A stretch of 64,000 nt of DNA from an uncultured Rhodospirillales bacterium (GTDB lineage Bacteria > Pseudomonadota > Alphaproteobacteria > Rhodospirillales > UBA2165), in assembly GCA_913055735.1 (NCBI GenBank), contig CAJXKD010000001.1:1116001-1180000 (forward strand). The letters are read 5' to 3'. The notes beneath the pieces were generated by a model. The model was not told where the DNA came from and searched no databases. It was given only the letters and a program-made list of their open reading frames with translations. This document shows, in pieces, positions 35,623-44,128 of this stretch; the stretch's first letter is position 1; each line of letters opens with the position of its first letter. The position numbers and the translations under genes were made by a program.

Positions 35623-36420
35623 ATGCCCATGGATACTGAAAAACCCGAAACCATCCTCGACGAGATCGCCGTGCCCGATATGGGTGCAGGGGGAAGCGAC
35701 GCGCCCGATCTCGACCGCAGCCGCGTCGCCCGATATTTGCAGTTGGCCACCTTGTTCCGCAATCGGATTGCGTCGGGACGCTGGCCGGTGGGATCGCGCA
35801 TTCCCAATGTGGATACGCTCGCACAGGATTTCGGCGTTGCACGGGAAACGATCCGTCAAGCACTCGGGATCCTGGAAAAGGAAGGCTTCGTTGAGCGCTT
35901 CCGCGCCAAAGGCACCTTCGTGCGCCGTGTACCGACAAGCGGCGTGCCGCACAAACTCACGGTCGATTGGGACTCGCTGGCCACCGCCCATGAAGGCGCC
36001 GAGCTGGAGGTACTCGCCGAAGGCGATACCGATACGCCACCGGTTCCTGATGTCGACTGCACGCTCGCGCCCGGTTATCGCATGATGCGCCGCCTCCATA
36101 CGCGCGACGGCATGCCCTATCTGGTTGGCACCTTCTTTCTCGACAATCGGCTGTTTGATGCGGTCCCGGTTCATCGGTTCCGCACCGAGCCCACCCTGCT
36201 GATCTTGCAGGATATCGTCGGCGACCGCATCGCTCAGGCGCGGCAGGTTCTGACGATCGGCACGGCGGACGTGGAGATCGCCTCGCTCTTGGAGGTGCCG
36301 ATCAATACCCCCGTGGCGGAAGTGCGGCGCTATGCCATCGATACGGACGGCACGCTGATCTATGTCGGCGAAGGTATTTACCGGGGCGATTCACTACGGT
36401 TGGAAATCGACCTCCGCTAA
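35623..36420 (+). CDS. GntR/HutC-family transcriptional regulator with UTRA domain
   Basis: The 265-residue protein has an N-terminal winged helix (RSRVARYLQLATLFRNRIASGRWPVGSRIPNVDTLAQDFGVARETIRQALGILEKEGFVERFRAKGTFV, about 32-100). The C-terminal ~150 residues resemble the UTRA effector domain (MRRLHTRDGMPYLVGTFFLDNRLF). It is divergent from the decarboxylase-mhpB operon. The ~204-bp gap holds an imperfect inverted repeat (AGGCTTTT ... AAAAGTCT) that could be an operator. Repression of that operon until an aromatic effector binds is likely (inference). Confidence 0.9.
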   Translation: MPMDTEKPETILDEIAVPDMGAGGSDAPDLDRSRVARYLQLATLFRNRIASGRWPVGSRIPNVDTLAQDFGVARETIRQALGILEKEGFVERFRAKGTFVRRVPTSGVPHKLTVDWDSLATAHEGAELEVLAEGDTDTPPVPDVDCTLAPGYRMMRRLHTRDGMPYLVGTFFLDNRLFDAVPVHRFRTEPTLLILQDIVGDRIAQARQVLTIGTADVEIASLLEVPINTPVAEVRRYAIDTDGTLIYVGEGIYRGDSLRLEIDLR

Positions 36421-36432
36421 TAGCCGAACCTG

Positions 36433-36735
36433 CTAGACGATTTCCTGCGTTTGCCAGGCGATGTCCAACTCTTCCCGCCAAGCGAACTTCACGATGTGCG
36501 ATTCGATAATCTGCTGCATCACCTCGACGCCCTTTGCCGATTCCGATTGGCAATGAACCATGAGCGCATCGCCCTCGGCATTCATCCGGCAAGGCCCCGG
36601 CGGCAGCTCAACGAACGCTTTGTGGGCATCGTATTCCGCCGTTACCTTATGGGCGAAGTGCTTACAAAGCTGTTGCATATATTTGCTCGCGAATTCGGTT
36701 CTGATGACCGCCGTCGTTTCGATCGCGTTTCCCAT
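36433..36735 (-). CDS. DUF2218-family small protein
   Basis: This 100-residue soluble protein matches the DUF2218 family (TEFASKYMQQLCKHFAHKV near the N-terminus, a central GPCRMNAEGDALMVHCQS, and a C-terminal FAWREELDIAW). The biochemical role is unknown; members commonly neighbour siderophore or haem uptake genes. It is the last gene of the minus-strand receptor-ABC transporter operon, 36 bp after the ATPase gene. An iron-related role, for example in binding or releasing the imported chelate, is inferred only from that context. Confidence 0.8.
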   Translation of the reverse strand: MGNAIETTAVIRTEFASKYMQQLCKHFAHKVTAEYDAHKAFVELPPGPCRMNAEGDALMVHCQSESAKGVEVMQQIIESHIVKFAWREELDIAWQTQEIV

Positions 36736-36771
36736 AGCAAACCTCGTTTCTCCATACTGACTTTTATTTCT

Positions 36772-37569
36772 TTAACGCAGTTCCCCGGCCCCGCCAGCAA
36801 GCACGCCGTCGGTAATGACGATTGGCGTGCCGTTGGAGCAGGTTTCCACCCGGCCCTCGACCCGGTAGGCGCGGCGCAAATTCTCGGCGGTCATCGCCTC
36901 TTTCGGCGGCCCGTAGGACAACACGCCGCCGTCGCAAAGAAGGGCGATCGAATCACAATGACGCAGAGCGAGATTGATGTCGTGCAACGCCATCAAACAG
37001 AGACCGCCCTGCTCCGCAAGCGTATCGCGGATGATCTGAAACACGGCCAACTGCCAGCGGAGATCGAGCGCGCTCGTCGGCTCGTCGAGCAGTAGTACCG
37101 CCGGTTTGCGAACGAGGATCTGCGCCAACCCGACCATTTGCCGCTGCCCGCCCGACATCTTGCTCAACGCCCGGAAAGCAAGCGGGGCGATCCCAAGCCG
37201 CTCAAATGTTTCCTCGGCCGCCGCCTCCACCGCTCGTTTGGATAGGTCCGGGCGCACGGCACGGCATGCGCTGATCACCGCTTCATAAGCCACCAAACTC
37301 GTTCCCTGTGGCGGCGTTTGCGGCAAATAGCCGATAAGCCCGGTCCGCCGCAGATGGGACACGGCCGACAACGGCTCATTCATCAGTGTAATTTCACCGC
37401 CGTAAGACTGCATTCCGGCCAGGGCCCGGAGCAGGGTCGATTTCCCGACGCCGTTGGGGCCGAGCACGCCGACCATCGAACCAGGATGAAGCGCCGGAAA
37501 GGATACGCCGGAAAGCACGATGTCCTTGCCGTAACGCAGCGTCAGGTCTGTTACCCCGAGCAAGCTCAT
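36772..37569 (-). CDS. Iron-chelate ABC transporter ATP-binding protein (FecE/BtuD type)
   Basis: The 265-residue ATPase has Walker A GPNGVGKST, the signature MSGGQRQMVGLAQ, Walker B VLLLDEPTSALD, and the switch His in LMALHDINLA. It powers import through the FecCD-type permease, whose gene overlaps it by 4 bp upstream. Length and motifs are standard for siderophore, haem or B12 importers. Confidence 0.93.
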   Translation of the reverse strand: MSLLGVTDLTLRYGKDIVLSGVSFPALHPGSMVGVLGPNGVGKSTLLRALAGMQSYGGEITLMNEPLSAVSHLRRTGLIGYLPQTPPQGTSLVAYEAVISACRAVRPDLSKRAVEAAAEETFERLGIAPLAFRALSKMSGGQRQMVGLAQILVRKPAVLLLDEPTSALDLRWQLAVFQIIRDTLAEQGGLCLMALHDINLALRHCDSIALLCDGGVLSYGPPKEAMTAENLRRAYRVEGRVETCSNGTPIVITDGVLAGGAGELR

Positions 37570-38660
37570 CGTGCGCGCCCCCGCTGGCCGATCAATAAGC
37601 CGAGGAACAAGGGAATCCCCACCAAAGCGGTAACGATCCCATCGGGGACTAAGATGCCCGGTACAATGGATTTACTGGCGATCGAGGCTCCAGACAGGAT
37701 CAACGCACCGGCCAACGCGCTGCCGGGCAGATAGAACCGGTGGTCCTCGCCGAACGCCAATCGCGCAATATGCGGCCCGACGAGGCCGATAAATCCGATC
37801 ACCCCGGTAAAGGCCGTCGCGACGGCGGCAAGCAAACTGACCCGCAGCAAAACCATCAAGCGCAAGCGCTGGACCGAGACGCCGAAGCTTTCGGCATATT
37901 CCTCGCCGCCACGCAAGGCGGTCATCTTCCACATGTGGCGGATCGACAACGGCAGGCACAGCGCGAACACCGCCGAGACGATAGCCACCTTCTCCCAGGT
38001 TGCCCGCGCCAGGCTGCCCATTGTCCAGAACACCACCTGTTGTAACGCATCCGAATCGGCGACGAACTGAATCAACGAAATCAACGCATCCAAGGCGAAC
38101 ACCAATGCGATGCCGAATAGGATCACCGTATTGACGGTCGCCCCGAATACCCGCGCAAGAAATTGGATCAACAGCGTTGCCATCGTCGCGGTAACGAATG
38201 CGCAAGCGGGAACGACGTAGTTCTCCGACACACCAAATATTTCAATCTTGAATACGATGGCGAGGGAGGCCCCCAGCGTCGCGGCAAACGTCACACCGAG
38301 CGTATAGGGGCTGGCAAGCGGATTATTGAGTACGGTCTGCATCTCTGCGCCCGCCAGGCCCAGGCTGGCCCCGACACACACCGCCATCGCCGCATACGGC
38401 AAGCGGACGTCCCACAATATAACCTGGGTCGCCTTGGACAGCGCGTCCGGCCGAACCAGTCCGATCAGAATATCCGGCAACGGCACGCCCGCCGGCCCTG
38501 TCGTGATGTTGACGACAACCGTCAGGCCGAGCACGGCCAACAAAACGAACGACCAGAATAGCCGCCAGAACACGAACCGCCTGTATTGGATCGCAAGGGA
38601 CGCTGGCTTATCTGGGCAATCGGGCCGTCCGGCGGGTGCGTTCTCCACCGCTTGGGTCAC
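37566..38660 (-). CDS. Iron-chelate ABC transporter permease (FecCD/BtuC family)
   Basis: The 364-residue protein has about ten membrane helices and FecCD-family motifs: LPRILIGL-like LPDILIGLVRPDAL, VGASLGLAGAEMQTVLNNPLASPYTLGVTFAATLGASL, and GVIGFIGLVGPHIARLAFGEDHRFYLPGSALAGAL. The predicted N-terminus is cytoplasmic and slightly long. It overlaps the binding-protein and ATPase genes by 4 bp on either side, so the three are translationally coupled. It forms a homodimeric channel in the inner membrane. Confidence 0.93.
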   Translation of the reverse strand: MTQAVENAPAGRPDCPDKPASLAIQYRRFVFWRLFWSFVLLAVLGLTVVVNITTGPAGVPLPDILIGLVRPDALSKATQVILWDVRLPYAAMAVCVGASLGLAGAEMQTVLNNPLASPYTLGVTFAATLGASLAIVFKIEIFGVSENYVVPACAFVTATMATLLIQFLARVFGATVNTVILFGIALVFALDALISLIQFVADSDALQQVVFWTMGSLARATWEKVAIVSAVFALCLPLSIRHMWKMTALRGGEEYAESFGVSVQRLRLMVLLRVSLLAAVATAFTGVIGFIGLVGPHIARLAFGEDHRFYLPGSALAGALILSGASIASKSIVPGILVPDGIVTALVGIPLFLGLLIGQRGRAR

Positions 38661-39793
38661 TTATCCTCCAAACTCGTCCAATAAACACCGTCCGCCGGAA
38701 ACGGCTGAAAACGGTCGAAATAGATCTCCAGGGTTTTGCGGGGATCAACATCCGCGAACCGGTCGGGATGAATCCATTTCGCCATGGCCTGCACCGCCGC
38801 GACGTTCATGGGTGTGTTGTAAAAGTGATGCCAAATGGCATGCGCACGGCCCGCCCGAACAGCCTTCAAGTCCTCGAAACCTGTTCGGGTCATCGCCCGT
38901 CTAAACGATGTTTGCGCCATGTCGCGGTCGGTTGCCGGTCCTAAAACGATGCGCTTCGACTCTTTGTCGACGCGGCCCGCCGCGCCGATCGCGGTGCCGA
39001 TATAGACATCCGGTTGGCTGATCATCAAATGCTCAAGATTGACCGTCGCGCGAGCGCCCGGGATCTTATCGCCGAAAGCATTGACGCCACCCGCCTTTTC
39101 GATGAAGCGGCCCATCATGGAGTTTCCCATGGCTTCGCAACATTGATCGCGCATCCCCACCCAAATTTCTAGAAACACTCTCGGCTTTTCGGTCACATCC
39201 TTGAGACGGCCGGAAACGAGATTGAGTTGGGTTCCATAGAAATCGAGAAACTCGGCTGCCTCTTTCTCGCGGCCCAGCAAACGACCGAGCAACTCGATGC
39301 TTTTGGGCGTATTCACCAGCGGATCGTAGCGGAAATCGACGACAACCACCGGAATTCCCGCAGCATCCAACTGGGCCAGAAGTTCCCTGTTCCGATCGCT
39401 CGGTCCATGGCCGCTATTCAGTCCGAAAATGGCGACGTCGGGTTTGACGGTGATGGCCTTCTCTATGCTGAAGGTTTCCGAGCCGTTGAACCCGATCTTG
39501 GGAATATCTGCCAAATGGGGGAAGCGTTTAAGGTAGTGAGCATATCCCGCCGGATCGAGGCGCTGGAACTCCGCCATCATCCCGACGACCCGCCGGGTCG
39601 GGTCAGCCCGGTCCAGAATGGCCAACGTCGGCAAGAATCGCCCCTCTCCCAGGATCAGATGGTCAACCGGCACCTGCACCTCGACCGAGCGGCCGGAAAT
39701 ATCGGTGAAAGTCACCGTTTTCTTCGCCGCAGCCGGCAGGGCGGCAACAAAGGACATGATGAGCGCGCCGCATATAGCTGCGATTATTTTCAT
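38657..39793 (-). CDS. Iron-chelate ABC transporter substrate-binding protein (TroA/FecB-like)
   Basis: The 378-residue periplasmic protein has a signal peptide (MKIIAAICGALIMSFVAALPAAA). A helical-backbone binding fold follows (VTFTDISGRSVEVQVPVDHLILGEGRFLPTLAIL, VKPDVAIFGLNSGHG, VFLEIWVG). It binds the chelate released by the outer-membrane receptor and passes it to the FecCD permease. The ATG at 39793 has GGAG nine bases upstream and starts directly on the signal peptide. A longer frame to 39877 would precede it with non-signal sequence. The ligand (siderophore, haem or other metallophore) is not determined. Confidence 0.88.
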   Translation of the reverse strand: MKIIAAICGALIMSFVAALPAAAKKTVTFTDISGRSVEVQVPVDHLILGEGRFLPTLAILDRADPTRRVVGMMAEFQRLDPAGYAHYLKRFPHLADIPKIGFNGSETFSIEKAITVKPDVAIFGLNSGHGPSDRNRELLAQLDAAGIPVVVVDFRYDPLVNTPKSIELLGRLLGREKEAAEFLDFYGTQLNLVSGRLKDVTEKPRVFLEIWVGMRDQCCEAMGNSMMGRFIEKAGGVNAFGDKIPGARATVNLEHLMISQPDVYIGTAIGAAGRVDKESKRIVLGPATDRDMAQTSFRRAMTRTGFEDLKAVRAGRAHAIWHHFYNTPMNVAAVQAMAKWIHPDRFADVDPRKTLEIYFDRFQPFPADGVYWTSLEDK

Positions 39794-39888
39794 CGTCTGC
39801 ATCTCCAAAAAAGCCGACCGACGCACCCCATGCCCACCGATCAAAGGGACAGAGGGCGCGCCGGCCAACCGCTCCAAATCGAATACGC

Positions 39889-41862
39889 CTAAAAGTCGAC
39901 CTTGGCCGTAAGCAGGAATGTCTGACCCGGCTCCTGGTAGGGAACGACGTTGCTGTTATCGACACCGGCGTTCGCCCGGTCCACATACTCCTGATCGAGC
40001 ACGTTTTTGGCATCCAGACGCAAAGTGACGTAGTCGTATCCTCGGGGTGTCCATTCGGCATAGAGATTGGCCACAAAATAGGATTCTTGGGCTTCCGAGC
40101 CGCGTCGCTCGAGCTCATCACTCGACGGCGCGTAGTCATTGGTCATACCCAGCTTGAGCCCCAGATCGGGCCACCGGTGCCCCACTTCCAACGTATAAAT
40201 GTCCCCCATCGACAGACCCTGATAGATGGTCGTCGAGCTGGGCACCGACCCGTCGCTTCGAACGATGGAACGGTTGAAGGTCCCCCGGATAAATCCGTCG
40301 CCGTATGTGTATTTCGCCGACGCGTTGAAGCCGCGGCTCGTCAGATCGACCGCCGTGGCCCGGCTCGTCGACGCCACATTGTGAGCGCCGTTGATCTTGG
40401 TATAGAACACGCTGAAGCCGCCGCTGAACGGCCCGTAGCTACCGGTGAAACCGGCTTTATAGTTGCGCGCACGCGACGGTTTCACATCGTCGTAATTCCA
40501 TGTGCCGCTGAAATTGTAGATGGCCGATTCCCCCATGGGGATCGCGCCGAACACATTGCTGTATCCGGCGAAGCCCGTGAGCCACGTGGCAACATCGTAT
40601 TCGGCGTTCACATTTCCGCTGAGGCCGAAGTTGCTGAGACTGCTCCCGTCAATGCCGCTGAACCACTGCTGATCTCCCCGGCCGCCGAAAGATAGGCGAA
40701 GATCGTCAAAGAACGTCAATCGTGCTTGGCCGAAGACGCCGATGTCCGTTGCCTGTTCGGAATAGGATTGGCCGATCGCGCCGCCGGTTGCGTCGTCATA
40801 GGTGAAGTCGGCGCCAGCGGTCACGGTACCTTGGCCGAAGGCAAAGGTATTTGCCGCCTTGCCGTTGAAGGTTTTGTTGTCCGAATACCAACCGGGCGTG
40901 AGAGTCACCTCATTCCGGTTGTAGCTGAGCGACAATTTGGGATCGATCATTTCCGTCGGCGTTTCGTCCTCGTACGACGACGAAAACGTGGTGCGCCTGT
41001 AATCGGTATAACGTTGTGCATCGGTCGCGGTTAGGCCCGCGAAATTGGGCCGGTTGGGCCGCACCCCCGCATCCTCGACACGATTGAGGGAGAACTCGAA
41101 CCGTGACCCTTCGGGTTGAGAGACCGCCATTTTGAAGAGGCCGGTGCGTAACTCCGGTGCGGTGCCCGAAACTTCCGTTCCCGAACCGTCCGTGAAATTC
41201 TGACCATGGGCATTCGACACATATCCAAGAAGCTCCAACCCCTCATGACGTGTCGCGATGGTCAATTTCTCGGTAAAACCTTCCGTATTGGAATCGAACG
41301 CCAATGACGTAAATCCGCCGAGAGCTTCTCCTTCCGCCAAAATATCGCGCGCATCCTTGGTTTCGAACTCGACCGATCCCGCGAGCGCACCAGGGCCGGC
41401 ATCCGCGGGCGCCACGCCCGTTTCGATGCGAACCGCCTTGAGCATCGCCGGATCGATCACGATCGACCCGACATGGTGGAACGTCGTGTTGTTCTGCCGT
41501 GCGCCATCGATCTGGACGCTCAGTTTTTGATCTTCGAGACCATTGACGTACAGCTTCTGCGACACCGGGATCGCACCGCCGACTGTCGCGCCCGCCTCTC
41601 CCGAGAAGAGATCCTTCAGTTCCTGGGGATTGGTGCGGTCGATGGTTTCCGCATCCACCTGCACGCCGCCGGCCCCAACATCGGTGCCCGCTTTCGCCTC
41701 GACGGAAATGGGAGACAGGGTTGTCGCCGTCTGCGCGATGGCTGGAATCGGCAGAACGAGGCATGCAGCACTCGCCATCAAGACTGCCTTAGCCGTCCAT
41801 CCCGCCATTTCTTGTCGGTGTAGTCGTTTCGGTGAGTTGCCCCAGGAGTTGTGTATCCGCAT
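39889..41862 (-). CDS. TonB-dependent outer-membrane receptor (haem/haemoglobin-receptor-like)
   Basis: The ~657-residue receptor has a long signal region (AVLMASAACLVLPIPAIAQ) and a TonB-box-like stretch near TTLSPISVEAKA. A plug domain follows: NPQELKDLFSGEAGATVGGAIPVSQKLYVNGLEDQKLSVQIDGARQ. FHHVGSIVIDPAMLKAVRIETG and AGPGALAGSVEFETKDA resemble haem receptors of the HmuR/BhuR type. The C-terminus ends in an aromatic residue (KVDF), as outer-membrane barrels do. The ATG at 41862 has GAGG ten bases upstream. The gene heads the minus-strand uptake operon, and a Fur-like box lies ~60 bp before it. Ligand assignment is tentative. Confidence 0.88.
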   Translation of the reverse strand: MRIHNSWGNSPKRLHRQEMAGWTAKAVLMASAACLVLPIPAIAQTATTLSPISVEAKAGTDVGAGGVQVDAETIDRTNPQELKDLFSGEAGATVGGAIPVSQKLYVNGLEDQKLSVQIDGARQNNTTFHHVGSIVIDPAMLKAVRIETGVAPADAGPGALAGSVEFETKDARDILAEGEALGGFTSLAFDSNTEGFTEKLTIATRHEGLELLGYVSNAHGQNFTDGSGTEVSGTAPELRTGLFKMAVSQPEGSRFEFSLNRVEDAGVRPNRPNFAGLTATDAQRYTDYRRTTFSSSYEDETPTEMIDPKLSLSYNRNEVTLTPGWYSDNKTFNGKAANTFAFGQGTVTAGADFTYDDATGGAIGQSYSEQATDIGVFGQARLTFFDDLRLSFGGRGDQQWFSGIDGSSLSNFGLSGNVNAEYDVATWLTGFAGYSNVFGAIPMGESAIYNFSGTWNYDDVKPSRARNYKAGFTGSYGPFSGGFSVFYTKINGAHNVASTSRATAVDLTSRGFNASAKYTYGDGFIRGTFNRSIVRSDGSVPSSTTIYQGLSMGDIYTLEVGHRWPDLGLKLGMTNDYAPSSDELERRGSEAQESYFVANLYAEWTPRGYDYVTLRLDAKNVLDQEYVDRANAGVDNSNVVPYQEPGQTFLLTAKVDF

Positions 41863-41922
41863 CGTCAATCATCCTCGATCTAGGCTTTTATAACCCCAAA
41901 GAAAAAAGGGGCTTTACTTGTT

Positions 41923-41941
41923 GAGAATGATTATTAATATC
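41923..41941. promoter_or_regulatory. Fur-like operator between the receptor and AraC genes
   Basis: The 19 bases GAGAATGATTATTAATATC match the classical Fur box at 15 of 19 positions. It lies in the divergent gap (41863-42096), ~60 bp from the receptor start, where binding would block its promoter when iron is plentiful. Alphaproteobacteria may use Fur, Irr or RirA, so the binder is not certain. Confidence 0.65.
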
Positions 41942-42096
41942 AGGACAACCATGGGACAGCCATGGCGCAGGCTTTTGAGAAATCTCGTGTTTTGTTTGAG
42001 AAATCAGCTTCTGTACGGAACTTTGTCCGCTGACCGGAATAGCAGGTTGATTTCCCACAGGCATGACGTAAAGACGCGGAACTTAGGAAAATCGGC

Positions 42097-43107
42097 ATGT
42101 CGCACCACGCAAAGGCTCATGGCAGGCGCAATCTGAGGCAGCGATATCACCAGGATATCGATCAAAATGCCTTGGATCTTCTCGCCCGTTCGGCTCGGGG
42201 ACGCGTCGAGCCGCGGGCCAAGCTTGGCGCGTCCGACGATGTGATCCTTCGCGGCCGTTTGACCAATAATGTATGCCGGTCCAACCTCAATGTGCACGTC
42301 ACCGATGCCGTTGAAGTTAAAGACTATGTGGCGGCAGCGATTGTTTCGCCCCACGTGACCGTGTCTCTCGTTCTCGCCGGAAGCGTGCGCGGCAGGTTCG
42401 ATGAGGTGCCGTTCGAGTTGGACGGCCAAGCCAAACCCACCGGATATTTCTGGTCGGTGACCAAACCGGCTCGATTCGAGCGAACCATCGTCAAGGATAT
42501 GCTCGTCCGCAAAGTCAATATCTCGGCAAATCATGACTGGCTCATGGAGCAACTGGCCGATGCATCGCCGACGGATCAGCGCTTGTTAGAGCTCGTTCGC
42601 CAAAACTTGAAATTTACGAGATGGGCGCCGTCCAAACGCGCGATCAGTCTGGCCGAACAGATTTTGACGGCGCCCCGTTGCTCACCGCTCATCCAGAACC
42701 TGTATATGGAAAGCAGAGCGCTGGAGATATTCTCCGAAGCGTTGGTGTCGTTGGCTGGCGATCCGGTCGGACACGTCATCGAAACATCGACCGCCGATCA
42801 ATGGAAAGTTCAACGCATTCGGGGGTTTATCGAAGACCACTGGAACGACGATCTCACTCTGGCGTTTTTGTCGAAGGAGTTGGGTATGAGTACTGGCAGT
42901 CTCCAAAAGCTCTTCAAAGCAGCCTATGGCACGACGATCATCGATTACATCCGGGAGCTGCGGCTGACCAAGGCCCGCGAAGCGATGGACCGCGACGGGA
43001 TGACCATTAGCCAGGCCGCCCATTTGGCGGGATACGGCAACGCCGCCAATTTCTCCACCGCTTTCAAGAGATTGTTTGGGGTATCTCCCTCGGCGGTTCG
43101 AGGGTAA
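42097..43107 (+). CDS. AraC-family transcriptional regulator (iron-uptake type)
   Basis: The 336-residue regulator has a C-terminal AraC DNA-binding domain with two helix-turn-helix units: LTLAFLSKELGMSTGSLQKLFKAAYGTTIIDYIRELRLTKAREAM and ISQAAHLAGYGNAANFSTAFKRLFGVSPSAVR. The N-terminal ~220 residues form an effector-binding part, with the layout of PchR-like regulators. AGGA precedes the ATG. It is divergent from the receptor gene and lies next to a Fur-like box. Activation of the receptor/ABC operon by the imported chelate is the likely role (inference). Confidence 0.88.
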   Translation: MSHHAKAHGRRNLRQRYHQDIDQNALDLLARSARGRVEPRAKLGASDDVILRGRLTNNVCRSNLNVHVTDAVEVKDYVAAAIVSPHVTVSLVLAGSVRGRFDEVPFELDGQAKPTGYFWSVTKPARFERTIVKDMLVRKVNISANHDWLMEQLADASPTDQRLLELVRQNLKFTRWAPSKRAISLAEQILTAPRCSPLIQNLYMESRALEIFSEALVSLAGDPVGHVIETSTADQWKVQRIRGFIEDHWNDDLTLAFLSKELGMSTGSLQKLFKAAYGTTIIDYIRELRLTKAREAMDRDGMTISQAAHLAGYGNAANFSTAFKRLFGVSPSAVRG

Positions 43108-43241
43108 TCTTCATGCTTGGATCATTTTCCATTCGGCGAACGATCGAACGGCCGCCCATTTTCTCAAAAAAAATTGATAATAGGACGCCGCTGAGTCGTC
43201 ATAGGGATATGACACGCCATTTGGGACCGGCTAACTAACCG

Positions 43242-43703
43242 ATGATGAACCTGCAGACATCAAATCTTGAGCCCGGCCAACCGGGCCTTAGCACATCCGG
43301 CGGGGGGATGCTCACCCGACCCGTCCGGCGGCGGCCGGTGATCAGCCTTACGCCGCTCATCGACGTGGTCTTCATCCTGCTGATCTTCTTTATGCTCGCC
43401 TCGTCCTTCCTCGATTGGCGAACGGTCAAACTAAGCGCGCCCGCCGTCTCCGCGGCCTCTTCCTCCATGGAAGGTTCGCTGCTGGTGGAAATCCGCACCG
43501 ACGGTTTGCGTTTCGGTGGCGAGACCGTTTCCCTCGACCAGCTTGTCGAACGGATCCAGAAAGGTCTCAGCGACAGCGACCGTCGTGTCGTTCTGATCCG
43601 GCCCGATCAAGGCATCTCGCTGCAACAGACGGTCACCGTTGTCGACCGTTTGACCGCAGTGGGCATCACCAACATGTCGCTGATCCGCGACAAGTCGAAA
43701 TAG
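43242..43703 (+). CDS. exbD: ExbD/TolR-type biopolymer transport protein (first ExbD)
   Basis: The 153-residue protein has one N-terminal membrane helix with the family motif ISLTPLIDVVFILLIFFML, which carries the essential Asp (D41), and a periplasmic domain. With ExbB it turns proton flow into force on TonB. An ATG one codon downstream is an equal alternative start. It opens the operon exbD-exbD-tonB-unknown-exbB. The 134 bp upstream contain only a weak GATAAT-like half site. Confidence 0.9.
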   Translation: MMNLQTSNLEPGQPGLSTSGGGMLTRPVRRRPVISLTPLIDVVFILLIFFMLASSFLDWRTVKLSAPAVSAASSSMEGSLLVEIRTDGLRFGGETVSLDQLVERIQKGLSDSDRRVVLIRPDQGISLQQTVTVVDRLTAVGITNMSLIRDKSK

Positions 43704-43723
43704 GCCAGGGAACGGACACAGCC

Positions 43724-44128
43724 ATGCGTATTGTTCCCACCCAGCGCCGGAACGACGACGAGCGGATATTGCCATTGATCAATGTCGTCTTTCTGCTGTT
43801 GATCTTTTTCATGCTGGCAGGAGAGTTGTCGGCACGCGATCCGTTCAACATCCAACCGCCCAAATCGGCCAGCACGACGCCCGCCGATTCTCGCGATATC
43901 GTCCTTCAAGTCGCGGCGGATGGGCGTATTGCCCTCGATGGCGAAGAGATCGCCGAAGCCGATCTCGTCGCCGCCATCAAAGGCATGTCGGAATATCTGC
44001 TGACGGCAGACCTGTTCCTCAAATCGGACGCCTCGGTCGACGCCGTCCGCATCGTCGAGATCATGGAAAAACTGCGCGCCGCCGGCGTTGCCAAACTGCG
44101 TCTCCTGACAGTGGAGCGCGCGCAATGA
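43724..44128 (+). CDS. ExbD-like protein with Asn replacing the membrane Asp (second ExbD)
   Basis: This 134-residue ExbD homologue has one membrane helix, ILPLINVVFLLLIFFML. The position of the proton-relay Asp in ExbD/TolR (PLID) is Asn here (N20). The periplasmic part keeps the pattern IVLQVAADGRIALDGEEIAEADLVAAI. The ATG at 43724 lies 20 bp after the first exbD. Its end overlaps tonB by 4 bp. It could form a mixed ExbD dimer in which only the other subunit carries the protonatable Asp, or have a structural role. Confidence 0.85.
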   Translation: MRIVPTQRRNDDERILPLINVVFLLLIFFMLAGELSARDPFNIQPPKSASTTPADSRDIVLQVAADGRIALDGEEIAEADLVAAIKGMSEYLLTADLFLKSDASVDAVRIVEIMEKLRAAGVAKLRLLTVERAQ

